From Trichoplax sp. H2 (lineage: Eukaryota > Placozoa > Uniplacotomia > Trichoplacea): a stretch of 64,000 nt of DNA. The DNA lies in NCBI GenBank assembly GCA_003344405.1, contig NOWV01000162.1:62001-126000 (forward strand), read 5' to 3'. Within the stretch, counting starts at the first letter, position 1; each line of letters starts with the position of its first letter. Below, one piece after another: positions 30,814 through 48,460 of this stretch. The notes beneath the pieces were generated by a model, which had not been told where the DNA came from, made no database searches, and worked only from the letters and a program-made list of their open reading frames with translations. The translations under genes were made by a program, and so were the position numbers.

Positions 30814-33800
30814 ATGGCTTATCCTGGTTATGGTGTAAGTTTCATATTTGATGATCCCTTTCATGACTGAAAATCACCGCTGTCATTCATTTCTCAACTT
30901 CATTAGACCTTATCTTTAAGCAAGGTCTATGATGTTGGTTTGCTTATTTATTAATTAATGATCATCATTTTTTTTTCTTTTTTTCTGCTGGTATCATCAT
31001 CATTATTATTCACCTTTGATTATTATTTTTTCATGATTATTTCCCTTAACCAACAATGTAGTTAGTTGGATAGATCTCGTGAGTAGTTTATTTCAATTTG
31101 GCCCAAGTATACTGTCAGATCAATCGATGACAAAGCCAGCATAGATGAACGCCAAATAAGCCATCAAAATTAATATCATCGATCGAAAATCGCAAGACGT
31201 ATACAGTACAATACACTAGATAAAGTAAAAAGTAAAAGTAAAGATAGATAACCTTGGAGAATACTCGTCTCATCATATTGGATCAAAATCATTTTCCATG
31301 TGCTCGATATCGTTCTACTACTGTATGTGTGCACTACTTTGAAGTCGGCATTGGACTTGACTAGGTCGGCTCAATGCTTACCGTTCTACCCATGAAATGA
31401 TAATAATTATTATTGTAAATTACAAATTGTTGTTGCTTGTAAGATGTACGATAACAACTGCCAAAGATGTATTCGCTATCCCGCTGTGCGGTATTGGATA
31501 GGGCAGTCTTTGCATGGATCAAAATCCTTTTCCATGCAGTATTCATTTCCTATTATTTGAAATGATCATGTATTCTACAGTAGAAAATATCAGTATTCTA
31601 TTTTTTATGGCCTAACTTAATATGTAGCAAAAATAGTCAGTTCTTCCATGCTGGCACTGCCTTTTCATTAGTTCAAAATGATAACCTGCTCAGGTCACGA
31701 GCATTCTACAGTAGAAGAGATTATTTTTTATTTTTCATGACTTAATTTAATGTGTAGCAAAAACAGTCAGTTCCTTGATGTTGACGTTGACTTTTCATCA
31801 TTCGTTTCAAAATAGCAACCACCTCAAGGCTATAATCCTGCTGGAGGTTATGCAGCTTATCCTGGCGCTCAACCTGCTGGTCAGCCTGTTTATCCAGGCG
31901 CTGCCCCAGTAAGTTTATTCGACACTAATATAAATATCATTATATTCCAATGAAGTAATTTGTGCTAATAAGTTGCAGGCCTACTGCATTCGAAATTTGT
32001 CCAATTTTAAACTGCTTTTATACTTTTAATCTCTTCTTTCACTCGTTCCCTATGTTAGGCATGACTCTAGATACTAGTTATATTATTAACGTTATTCATC
32101 AGTGCTGTATAACAAATTGTGCATGAATGTCTATTTGTAAGTAGTAATGATGTATCTATATGCAATGCTATAAGTGAGATGTTAAAACTTCATACGTGAA
32201 AAAAACTGATTGGCGTTATCTGCTAGTTTTAATCTTACTGCACTCTGTACTGTTGGTTACTACAGTATATGGACTAACACACCCATTCGACAGTAGTAAC
32301 AATACTCGTATAAATACAGTAAATGAAACTGGACCTTCGTTAGGAGTTCTACATGACATCGATATGAACAGCATTGCCAATGATATTGAAAATCGTAACT
32401 CTTACTGATTCCATCGTCACTTTTACTACAATACAGATCAAGCTAAATAATTTAATACAATGTATGCAACAGTCTACTAGGCCTAATTATATCCTATTAT
32501 CATCGTACTAATATATTATGTGTTCGTTCCTTAATCTGTAACATACTTTAAGATGTTCTTCAGAAATCGTTCAAATTAAGGTGATGAAGGCGAACATCAT
32601 ACTAATGCCATGTCATCTCTGCTGTTTTATACTTTTAATACTATATATTATGATATGAGAAATGAAAAATAGGTAGTGTTATCCATGAAAATCGCTACTA
32701 AATGTTGGCATTACAATTTCACTAATTTTGTCAGAATCGAGTTGCTACCAGTAATAGCCTACCACACAGTTGATCATATTTTTACAAATACAAGTTTTAA
32801 CACTGATTGATTAACCGCTATCAAAATATGTTATCGTGTGATCTTTTATGTTGATTGTATTCAATTCCTCTCTGTATCCTTTGCGGTGCAACTTTGACTA
32901 GCACGTGAAGTTTTGCAGTGGTGAATCTTCTCTCTGACGAATCGTAATCAAATACTCTTTTATTTCAAAACTGCAGGGAGGCGTTGATCCTTTACATGGC
33001 TATTTCTCAGCCGTAGCTGGAAGTGTAAGTCTTACCCAGTTAGTACAGTTTATTTGTATTCTAGTTGATTTGAAATTATTACCGCCTACTTACGATATAT
33101 GAATTCAGTGATAAACATAGGAGCTCTACTGTGCTATACATGCAATGGATAGATTTATTTTGTCGTTTTTTGAATATATTACTGGAGCTATGGCTGGCCC
33201 AAATCTTTCTGTAAAGTTTGTAGGCTACACAAATTACAATATTATCATTTAATTAAAAATAGATTTAAAATCTCAAAACCGTAATATTAAAATGGCTAAC
33301 GCAGTAATTCATGATACTTGAAATAAATTACGTATTGCTTAATGATTGTAAAATGGTAGTAGGATTTACCAATAGAACCATCATCTGGCAGGTAGTTATG
33401 CATTGAAATGCCCATTATCTACGTTACTAAACATTCTAGAGAGAATCTCTTGTCATCTCCTCTTGATTATATTATTACGGAATATAGTACATCAGTTTAA
33501 GATAATCTATTTATCAAAAATTATTAGCTGTAAATGAACAATTTTCGAACCATCGACAATCAACTAACTCTCCTTCTTAAATATCAAAATAGGACATATA
33601 ACTTAATTAAGGTACTTTTGAGCTTTCAAAGTAACTCAGCTCATAAAATAATGAACAATAATACCGAATCATCGCGCTATTACAAAATGATAACTGTTCT
33701 GTATAACGCTATATTCATTATTTTAAATTACATTCATAGTCTATAACAGGATTTTAGGATTAGTATTTTATTATTTCGCCAACGTCAATTAATTACATGG

Positions 33801-35438
33801 CATTGAGTATACAAGTAAAATGCCATCAAGAGTATTATGGTAATGTTGATACTAAACTAGTGGGATAAGGAATTAGATTGGATCTTATTTTACGCAGAAC
33901 TCTCTGAATCACTCCATGTTACAATTACGTAGCTACGGTAGCTGACATAGTCTGTACATGCATTTGTTTTTGCAGGATCAACAAATAGATGCTCATGAGT
34001 TACAAAGATGTTTAACACAATCTGGAATTGCTGGTAATTACCAACGTAAGTGATGTACACATTTCAGTGGAATAGTAACAATAACAAATAACCTTCAGAA
34101 ATATAACGTTAAAAATGTAATATTTAACAGTGAATAGCAAATATGAGAAACATCCTTAATTTTAATAGTAAAAGTTTTTAATAAATTTTAAATCTGTTGT
34201 ACCCATAGAGTTCAGCCTCGACACTTGCAGGTTAGTCTTATGGATTAAAATTATTAACCAATTTTTAAAAAATGAAAATATTAAACCATACATTGACGTT
34301 CAACTTTGTCTAAACTACTTGCGATACTGTATTATCATGTATGATTATGTGCTCTATTAAGCAAATAATGCAAGTAGTTGCATATAGTACAGTACATATG
34401 CGTTATGATTATCAATATACAATATCTTAATGTATGATATTATTAATCAACTAATACGCCGTTTTTTGGTTTTAGGATAATGATTGCAATGCTCGACGTA
34501 TCCGAGTTCGATATTTTATGACAATGCTGTTTGTTTATAATACTAAATTTAATGTGGCACTTTACTAAAGTCTATATAAGTAGTATTAGCTTTAAAATAA
34601 TACACAAACGACTTGAATACTACCCTATGAAATATTGTCGATATTTTCAATCTTAATTCATAATCAGTACGACTACAGTGGAAAGATGGGATTCCAAGAA
34701 TTTAAACAATTATGGGGATGTCTAAGTCAATGGAAAGTTAGTCTTATTTTATAATATTTTCCTCCGTAGCTGATAATAATTTTATCATCGATCAAAGTTT
34801 AATGGTCTTAAGTAACCTTAATTTAATATAATATTTTTCCGAATAGACTACATTCCTTCAATACGACAGCGATCGATCTGGAACTTGTGAACCTCACGAA
34901 CTTTATGCGGCTATAGCGAGTTTCGGATACCGCTTGAGTCCTCAAGCCTTGAATATAATGGTAAAGCGTTATTCGGATAATGGAAGAATTGCCTTTGACA
35001 ATTTCATAAGTTGCATTACTCGGCTGAAAACGCTGACAGGTTAAAGAATAAGTAGCACGCTTATTCGATTACTTATACTTATAATATCAGTTTGTTGAAT
35101 GAACCTCATATTGTAAAATGTAATTGTACACAGTATGTGTATTATTGTTAATATTAAAACAAGAAGCATAGTCAATAACTATAAAATAATTCTACTCTAA
35201 TCAAAATAGAGCGATTCCAACTACGTGACACTGCTAAAAATGGCATGGCGCAATTTCAATATGACGAAGTAAGGAGTGCAAAATTTCCTTCTTGTTAATT
35301 TTCAAATATTATTCTCTACCTAATCTTGTATTCGGTAGCTTTTCGATTCAATTACACTAGTGCATGTGCTTGTACAATACTCTTATAATCGTGCAAATGA
35401 TTTTCTTTCAGTTTATCCAGGTTAGCATGTTTGTCTGA
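30814..35438 (+). CDS. SRI: Sorcin-type penta-EF-hand calcium-binding protein
   Basis: Small cytosolic calcium sensor that moves to membranes when calcium binds. In animals it regulates ryanodine receptors and other channels. Exon 1 is seven codons (MAYPGYG). Exon 2 (from 31815) gives the flexible Gly/Pro/Tyr-rich head QPPQGYNPAGGYAAYPGAQ and PVYPGAAP. Further exons give GGVDPLHGYFSAVAGS, QQIDAHELQRCLTQSGIAGN (33976-34047), a 22-nt microexon (34210-34231, SLDTC), IMIAMLD, YDYSGKMGFQEFKQLW, YDSDRSGTCEPHELYAAIAS, GYRLSPQALNIMVKRYS with GRIAFDNFISCITRLKTLT, and ERFQLRDTAKNGMAQFQYDE. The last exon, 35412-35438, codes FIQVSMFV. EF hands 1-4 and the degenerate fifth hand match sorcin rather than PDCD6 or calpain. 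Introns in the 5' half are long and carry a duplication and a nested open frame. Confidence 0.93.
31567..31830. repeat. Tandem duplication inside sorcin intron 1 reaching the exon 2 acceptor
   Basis: Two copies, about 31567-31696 and 31698-31830, share ATTCTACAGTAGAA, TAATATGTAGCAAAAATAGT versus TAATGTGTAGCAAAAACAGT, CTTTTCAT and TTCAAAAT. Copy 2 ends in the active acceptor (AAATAG before CAACCACCTCAAGGC, exon 2). Copy 1 has AAATGAT then AACCTGCTCAGGTC at the same place, a decayed equivalent without the AG. Confidence 0.7.
32196..32408 (+). other. Signal-peptide-like open frame within a sorcin intron (unproven)
   Basis: A 70-codon frame with KKTDWRYLLVLILLHSVLLV followed by TTVYGLTHPFDSSNN and two N-glycosylation sequons (NNT, NET). 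It has a basic start, a hydrophobic core of about 16 residues and a plausible cleavage site after VYG, like a small secreted peptide. It begins at GTG, not ATG, with an in-frame stop at 32175-32177, so a real gene would need an upstream exon supplying the start. It lies in the same orientation as sorcin, in the intron after PVYPGAAP. It may be a nested gene, an alternative exon or chance. Confidence 0.25.
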
Positions 35439-37056
35439 ACGTGGCACACAAAGAACCATTCCTGTAGACCTAGTTTGAAAGCCTTAGACTATAGGAAAAC
35501 TGCTAAATGTCCAATTGTTTACATCTCTTTCTTGATCTAGATATTGATTAAAAAGTAATGAATGCAATAGCTGTTTTACGCATGTTAATGCATTAATTAA
35601 CGATAGAACATAAAGTACAGTATTGCCACTTTTAATCCTTCAAATATACATTGCTGTATCCGACATAAAAATACACCTAATATGTTCACATAGAGAATTT
35701 CATCATCTCTTTCCATAGTACCACTTCTATTGCAATATTATATATGTCTTATAGTTTAGAAAAAATGACATGAATTTAATTAGTTCGTTTTATCAGTGTT
35801 TATTCTATTTGTGGAATAAAAAATTTATCACATTAATGTATAAAATCGTATAAAGCAATTATACTTTACTGCCACCCATACACATATGCAGTATCTACCA
35901 TGGTAGAAATTCAAAATCAACTGATATCATTACCGTAAATAGCTCGTATGACTTCGTCACATCTACTACTATAGTAGTATTTCGTGTAAATAACGTCAAT
36001 TATGGGCACTTATTACTACTAGTATTCTAGACTTATCATTGTGAGAGTACTCCTCATGCAGTATAATATTAAATATTACAACCCATAAATGCAGTTCTAA
36101 GTATTTATCGGTACAGCATCGTTTTGCAATCTTTTAATAATAATAGCAATCTCTATAGTGATACCACCCATACATCTCACTTGTAGGATTTGTGTTGTAC
36201 TAATGTAATTTATAAACTCATAAGAGCATCCAATATCAATGTTTGCGGCTGATTTCAATAGTTTATGCATGGTATCAATTTATCGCTCAACATTTTCTTT
36301 CATATATTAAATACCCGTAAAATTTTATTGCAACTGATCCATTAACTACGATAACAAATTCAATTTTACAATTAAAAACGAGTACTAATAAATTCAGGCC
36401 TTTCAAACACATATTTCAAATAATTCAATATAACTTCATCACAGTTATATTGGAATGAATGTCGTTTGCTTAAAAACTACTCAAAAATAAATATAAAATA
36501 AGTTCGTAGAATATTTTAGAAAAATTTGCTTAAACGTATTCTATTTGTAAGTCGATTTCGTAGAGTAACTTTGAACAAATATATATCAAAGAGAAATGAA
36601 TCTATACAACAATACATATAAAAACGATAGCAATCAATTAATTCTGCAAGTTTGAAACCTTAACAAGCGATTTTATCTAATCAGTATAAGAAATAACAAG
36701 TATTCCAAATTCGTGCTTTTATATAATTTAGTCTATCAATAATTCTTTGCCAGATTTTCTCCATAAGTAAAGAATTAGTACATTTGCAAGAGGATAATGT
36801 ACACACTGTATAAGTTCGAACTTTAAGAAGAACAATATCAATTTATCCACAGTAATAATTTTAATCCCATCCTATCGATCGGATGTAGTTATCATCTAAT
36901 CACATTAACTGTAACCAAAAATGGTCTATGCTGAATAAATACACCATAAGTGATATTTATAACTGCATTATATAAAGACATGAAAAATATAATTCGCTTT
37001 CATATAATTATATTGTCTAGAAAGTAACAGTTTACATTACAAGCTAATTGTAAGGC
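35439..37056. other. Long AT-rich convergent gap between sorcin and TTLL4
   Basis: About 1.6 kb. No exon, repeat array or RNA gene recognised. It should contain the 3' UTRs of both flanking genes. TACAGTAC palindromes are absent. Confidence 0.5.
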
Positions 37057-42504
<5,448 letters not shown>

Positions 42505-44842
42505 TAATTATAATGGGTGTTACCAAGTAAATCTAATATCTTTGTAGAAAGTATTGCTACAATATCAAATAAAAAGCAAATTTCTTAATTGATCATCTAT
42601 GAAGAGGAACGAATCGGTTTACTATTTACTTGGACTATCTATTCATCATCTACTGTCAAATAGACTCTAAAATTATGAAAAAAAAACGAGGTTAACAAAA
42701 TTAAGGCCTTAAAACTTCAACTTACCTAGCTGTCTACTAAATTTATTTATACTTTCATTGCAGTCTACTGTACGTTGAGTTAAAATTTCTTCTGCAAGTA
42801 CTGATTATTGGCAGCTAATAGAATTGATTACAACTTTTCGTTTTACCATAGGGGTAAGATGACCATCAATTGCAATCAACTTGAGATGTTGAATTCTTTC
42901 CCAAACTATCGATTAATTTTCCTTATTCCGTATGTAAAATTGTGGTCATTTATCTGCATCGAGTTCAAATGTATTTCATTCCTATTTATGCAGGCTACGT
43001 TGTGGATTACTCAATTTATCTATTCTCTCTAAACTGTTAATTTGCTAGTAGATTAAATTGATGAAGAAAAAAACACTTGCTATTGAATATTAATGTTGTC
43101 CAGATGATTCTTCAATCTTAAACGTTATTTAAGCTGGTTGTATGAGGCTTGTTCTGCTCGATGTATAATTTAAGACCATGAGTAAAATAACAATGTATTT
43201 TGTTTGGTTGTCAATACAACATTCTTCTCTATAGTAGGATCAATTTAGTCCAGCGTAGAAAGAGTATAGTGTATCAATCGACAAGATATAGTCAATGAGT
43301 TCACCAATGCTTTATTACTTATATCATAATTGATTTTACGCGTATTATTCTTTACCTATCATTCCTGAACAAGGTATAGAATCTAGTATTAAGGCAAAAT
43401 ATCAATAAATCATTAGTTGATACTGAATGCAAATGTAAACAGCTCAGTAGATTGCAAGCATCGTGAATAACAAGCCAACCAATCATATAGCAAAGTTTTA
43501 TGTACCTTGTTGCTATGGTGATGTCCGGTATAACAACGGTAGCAAGCGCTTCCTCCAAGCTGGATGGGGGGTGGCTTTGACGTAGGAGCACTGCAAGATC
43601 AATATTGTAATTATGGATATTTCTTCTATCCCAATAAAGTCTAGTGTAGTCGTTTAAGATAGGGTAGGAAAGAAAGAAACGCATTGAAGGTATTCATTTG
43701 CGAGAGACAGTTTTAATTACTTTGCGATAGTATCTCATAGAGATCCACTCAGGCGGTTGAAGCAGCGCTTAAATAATGTCACCCCTTACGGTGTTGATAG
43801 GCAGGTTAATGCGCATAGAACACTCGATCCAGATAAAACTACACACGCTGTATACTCTTGAGTACAAGCGGGCTCGATTAGCCAGAGTGACATTATATTT
43901 GTTCCGGGCTACCCTTGTGCGGTATCGGCCAACTTTCGCTGGTCAATTTAACTCCACCGTCTAGCTGCAAGCGTACAGTATACAGTACGATGCATTACTG
44001 CTCATATTGGCTAGCCAGCTGGCAAGCTAATTGAATACTTAAACCTTTAAAGATTTAACGTGAACGATCCTTTTCTGTCCCTTTCTCTTTTCTTCAGTAA
44101 CATAGTGTAGAATGCAATTTTGCTGATTGAAATCATCCAATTTCAACAACTTTGTAAACTGATATTTTGACCCGTACGATGGCTCACTATGACGCATCTA
44201 CCCAAGTATGCGGTGTATAGTCACATAGTCAATAGAGGGTCAAAAATACAAAGCAAAACTTCATTGGTACACAGCTGTGGCTCCATTCTACTATAGATTT
44301 TCGACCTAAATGACATAAAGAACATTCTTTAGGCTTATGATGATGATTTCTGATTTCTCAAGGAAGAGGTGTTGTTATTTTAACGCGTGCTTAACTCCAA
44401 GTGAAATCAATGTCACCCATAAACGACCAATATCATTTTGCTAGCGATTTAAGCTAGCGGATTACTAGGTCTACACTACCATACAATCTATAGTATGGGT
44501 ACTGGCTACAGTAGAATCATCATAGGGTGACATTTTTTTTGTACAGTGAGGCGATCGCTTGACTGACGTCACCGTGTACCGTACAGTACTCGGAGCTCAG
44601 TAGAATTACTGTAGTAGCACGACTTGAAATACATCGCAACTGACTTTCCATAGTAAACCCTTGGACTGGAGACGATTTAACCTTGCTAGTTGGCAGAATC
44701 ATGTCTTCCCATCACAACAGTTGAACTCTTTCCGTTCAAAAAGTTGAATCCAACGACATCCATTCTATATTAAAGTCGTCATGTATCAGACTTATTTAGA
44801 TTTATAATTATCGCATACTTTGAGCCAAATCGATTGACGATA
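42505..44842. other. Divergent gap between TTLL4 and SH3BP5
   Basis: About 2.3 kb with no recognised gene. The stretch 43500-44000 is visibly less AT-rich than its surroundings and contains opposed open frames (43352-43684 minus; 43776-43964 plus) with no recognisable domain. A palindrome cluster, GTGTACCGTACAGTACTCGG near 44573-44592, and TACAGTATACAGTACG near 43974-43989, lie on the SH3BP5 side. Both promoters must lie here. Confidence 0.5.
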
Positions 44843-47550
44843 ATGGAAAATTCCAAGGAAGAAAATCTACCTGATGTTACTGAATCGAACAACTCGCCAA
44901 AGCAAAATGAGCCATATCAGGAAGAAGAAGTGGATCCAAGAGTACAGGTACCCATTGCATACATGATCGTAGCATAGATTGTATCGTGTTGTAATTGATA
45001 TTTTAATCAGTCATAGCACGAGCAAAGTACTTGATAGCTAGGCTTCTACTATTCGACTTGGCCTGAGCAATAATAATACATAAGCCTAAATGAACTGCGT
45101 TATCGAGTATATTAGTGGCTTAGCATGGCTTAAGTCAAAAGAAATGGAGTTTTACCTTTTCTCTACATTTTCATAGTGTATTAGCCTGTGCTAAGGCAAT
45201 CTTGATATCCAATTCAAGTGAAGTTGATTTGGGATTAGCCTTCATTTCTACGCTAGAATGCCAACAGTAAATGATGTTGATATCTGTCGATTACAACAAT
45301 AGATAAGACATCTTGTAGACAAGCTCGATTGATTTATAAAGAATAAAAATCGATCTGAAAGTCAGTACTAAAGACGACTGTAATAGCGAGATTTTCTACT
45401 GTTATGAGAAACGTAAAAGTGATCTATCGTTGCTAGACCTGACAGTCTTTGCAACATGGAAGTTCTAATACAATTCATCATTTTGATTACGATCTTTTAG
45501 AAATTCTTAGAAATACTCAATGTCAAGGCTGTTGAAATTAACGATCTTGAAAAGAAAATTGAAGTAAGTAGAAAAGACATCAATTAGGTATATCGGTATA
45601 ATAGACAATGATGGATATTTCATACAGTTCAAACGTTTTGCCATCAAAAATTAATGTATAGCATCAGGCTCGATACGATTGTTATAATATTAGGAATGAA
45701 CGCCTACTGCACTACTTTAACTTAGTATTGTTTTGTAGAAATTGGAAGTAAATTGGAGACGTTTATCAATGTCAATATTACAGTGCTAGACGAGTCAGTT
45801 TTGTATGTTCAATTTATTTATTCAAGCTGTGGATTAAATCCATCTTCTCTAGTTATAAGCTCCAATAATTATATAGTTAGACGATGATCGTTGTGAAGAA
45901 TCGATAGTGAACGCACCTATGACCACATTTTAAAATGGCTATCATACTGAACCATTATTCTTGTGTTGTACTTCTGTTTACGCGCGGAATAATTTGTAAA
46001 GTCGGATATAGTAGGATGCCTTATTACTAATTCTACAACGTTTTGTTTACCCTACTGTACTAGATCATCAAGAGTCTCTTATATTGTTACAATTTACGAT
46101 TATATAAATACTAACACAGCAAGATCACAAGAATGCATAATACTATACAAATTCTAATGTAAGAGTACAATGCAATATACAGTATAACGAAATTGCCTCT
46201 TATAATGAATGACGCAACAGGCACAACGAGCAGCTTTCCAGCGTACACTTAATGAACTTGTTCCTCAACTTGAGGAGATCAAGAAAAAACGTGGTAAATA
46301 TATCGCGATGGCTAGTCCATACTATAAAGCATTGGATTATCTTTATAAGGTTTGATCTTTCTATCATGTCATTATAACCAACGATCTACATAGGAGCTAC
46401 AGGATATACCAAAGAAATTGCTTTAGTGTACGGTACACCACATGTCATGGAAACAGTATTAGACAGTATTCTACTTGCATGGACTGTAGTATTCCAGATT
46501 TTTACGCTTTGATAATTCCCATAGAATAGATAACTTAATACTAGTAAATACTTTTAATAAATATTCTACGTGAGTTTTATCGGCAATGAATAACATAAAC
46601 TTTTATATTAATCCACTAAAGTGTCGTCGAAACTTACAAGCAAAGACACTACTATATCAACAAGCTAAATTAGACCACGAAGAAGCCAAACATAAGGTTT
46701 CTGCTGTAGAAGAAAGTTTTGAGGCTACTGGTGGACTGGAGATGACGGAATCAAAACAAGAGTCTTTAAATAGGGCTACAAACAAGGTAAAGATGATACC
46801 GGATGCTTTTGTTTCTATCCCACAAAATTATCATTTCCCGATTTATTCAAAAGATGTATTCTTGCATTGTAACTAATTTTTTAAAGGTCAATGACGCCGA
46901 ACATAGAAAAGATCTTTTAGAAGCTGAACATAAAAAAGTAATCTTATCTTGTAGTGAGGCAGAAAATCGATGTCAGATTTTGAAAAAAAATCTAAAGAAA
47001 GCGACAAAAAAAGCAAAGTATGTCGCAGTTAGCTAACTTGTCTACGATATCTGTTTTTTCAAAAACTGTAGCAGGTGTAGCCTTTGTGCCAAGTCGAAAA
47101 TTCTTGAAAGCTGTATTTTAAAAATCTGTAAATTGCGCTTTATTTAGGCCTTTTTACGACTTGAAAGAAAAGTGTAATGCTTTACTCAATGAACATAAAC
47201 GACAAATTGAAAAATACACTCGAGCCATAAAGTCGTGTAAAGAAGAGTATGCTGCCACTTTGCTTACCCTAGAACTGTTAAGTGAAAATATTCATGAGAG
47301 CCGCAGTAAATTAAATTTAGCCCAATTTAATGAAGACAATACCGAAAATGATCAATCATCTAATGTCGGCAATTACATAGAGGATTTATCAAATCGTCTT
47401 GACAATGAATTTGAAATCTTTAACGATGAAGCATCTGTGAATAGCAGTACTCCTTCGCTAGCTAGTGATATAGAGCAGAATTGTAACATCGATGATGACC
47501 CTGAAAATGAGAATGTAGCTGATACTTCCGAAATAAATGACTCTACGTAG
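44843..47550 (+). CDS. SH3BP5: SH3BP5-like coiled-coil protein (RAB11 guanine exchange factor)
   Basis: SH3BP5/SAB proteins are long antiparallel coiled coils that act as RAB11 exchange factors and as a mitochondrial JNK docking protein. Exon 1 (44843-44947) codes MENSKEENLPDVTESNNSPK and an acidic tail ending DPRVQ. Then come KFLEILNVKAVEINDLEKKI (about 45502-45564), a 9-nt microexon 45739-45747 (KLE), AQRAAFQRTLNELVPQLEEI with YIAMASPYYKALDYLYK (46217-46350), CRRNLQAKTLLYQQAKLDHE, VNDAEHRKDLLEAEHKKV, and PFYDLKEKCNALLNEHKRQI with LTLELLSENIHESRSK. These align with SH3BP5, including the IHERRR-like end of its core. The C-terminal tail is acidic and Ser/Asn-rich. It does not show the vertebrate JNK-docking region clearly. 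Exon joints near 45502 and 46632 are approximate. Confidence 0.88.
45739..45747 (+). other. SH3BP5: Nine-nucleotide microexon of SH3BP5
   Basis: AAATTGGAA (Lys-Leu-Glu) has a good acceptor before it (TTTTGTAG) and a donor after it (GTAAAT). Including it keeps phase 0 and joins ...DLEKKIE to AQRAAFQR in register with the heptads. Reading through it instead leads to no usable GT donor. Confidence 0.6.
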
Positions 47551-48460
47551 TATTCGCTACTTAAGCCTTTTTGTTGTTAAATAAGATAGATTAAAGATAT
47601 CAAACCTTCTTACTGTATAATATGTTATGGTACTTCAGATTGAAAGCTCTCTTATACCACCATTAAGATTGTTACAAAATCTATTTTTGTATCGCCTATT
47701 ATAGTATTGTACCAAGGTTTTTAATGATTTTAAGCAAATATTGTAAACAAGCCGTCATTCTGACCTCGATAAGTTATGTTTCTGTGTTACCATTATAAAT
47801 AATTGAAGACTATAATGTACTGATACATCAAGCATATGCGTACTCGTGTATTTGATCTCGATGCAGCCACTGTTTACAAATTTTTGTGTCATAACAAATA
47901 TAATTGTTAAATCGAAGAAGACAAGTTTGGTTATAGCTATGATTCATGATTATGCTTTTATTGATAGGGTGTATAAAAATAATGGATGATTATGAATAAT
48001 TGATATAGATTTATATCGTATCATTTATGACGTTGGATGCCCTGGATGTAATAAATTACGGCACATATTGTACTGTAGGTATTATCGGAATCAAAGAAAG
48101 CTGACTTTGCTCAACGTATTAAATTTTACAATACAAAATATTCTATTAACTTTGCTTCAGTGTCGTATATGCAGAAGTTAGCTATCGCTCCCGCGTAAAA
48201 TTTTATATCGTGTAAACCAATCATTACAAATTGAAGATACATTGGAATAATTTATTATTTCAAAAAGTTTATGTTGGATGTATATTATATTATATCACAA
48301 TTAATCTGAACTCATTATTATTGTCTGCGTCAAATTGATATTGCAATTGTTGAAATTAAATCGTGTTGTAATCCATTAGTGTGCTAATACTGTAGTACGG
48401 TTTAACTCTAAGGCGAATATTCATTACAACAACTATTGTATGATGGAATAAAAATAAGGT
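47551..48460. other. Convergent gap between SH3BP5 and SNAP47
   Basis: About 910 bases, AT-rich, expected to hold two 3' UTRs. No exon recognised, and only single TACTGTA words rather than palindrome clusters. Confidence 0.5.

Noticed and set aside
33534-33746. ATG-less or AT-rich 70-codon frame in a sorcin intron
   Set aside because: Low-complexity Asn/Ile/Leu composition typical of AT-rich intron DNA, with no signal or domain.
43352-43684. 110-codon minus-strand frame between TTLL4 and SH3BP5, and an opposed 62-codon frame at 43776-43964
   Set aside because: No domain, no convincing splice context and no recognisable homologue. The slightly higher GC content alone does not support a gene.
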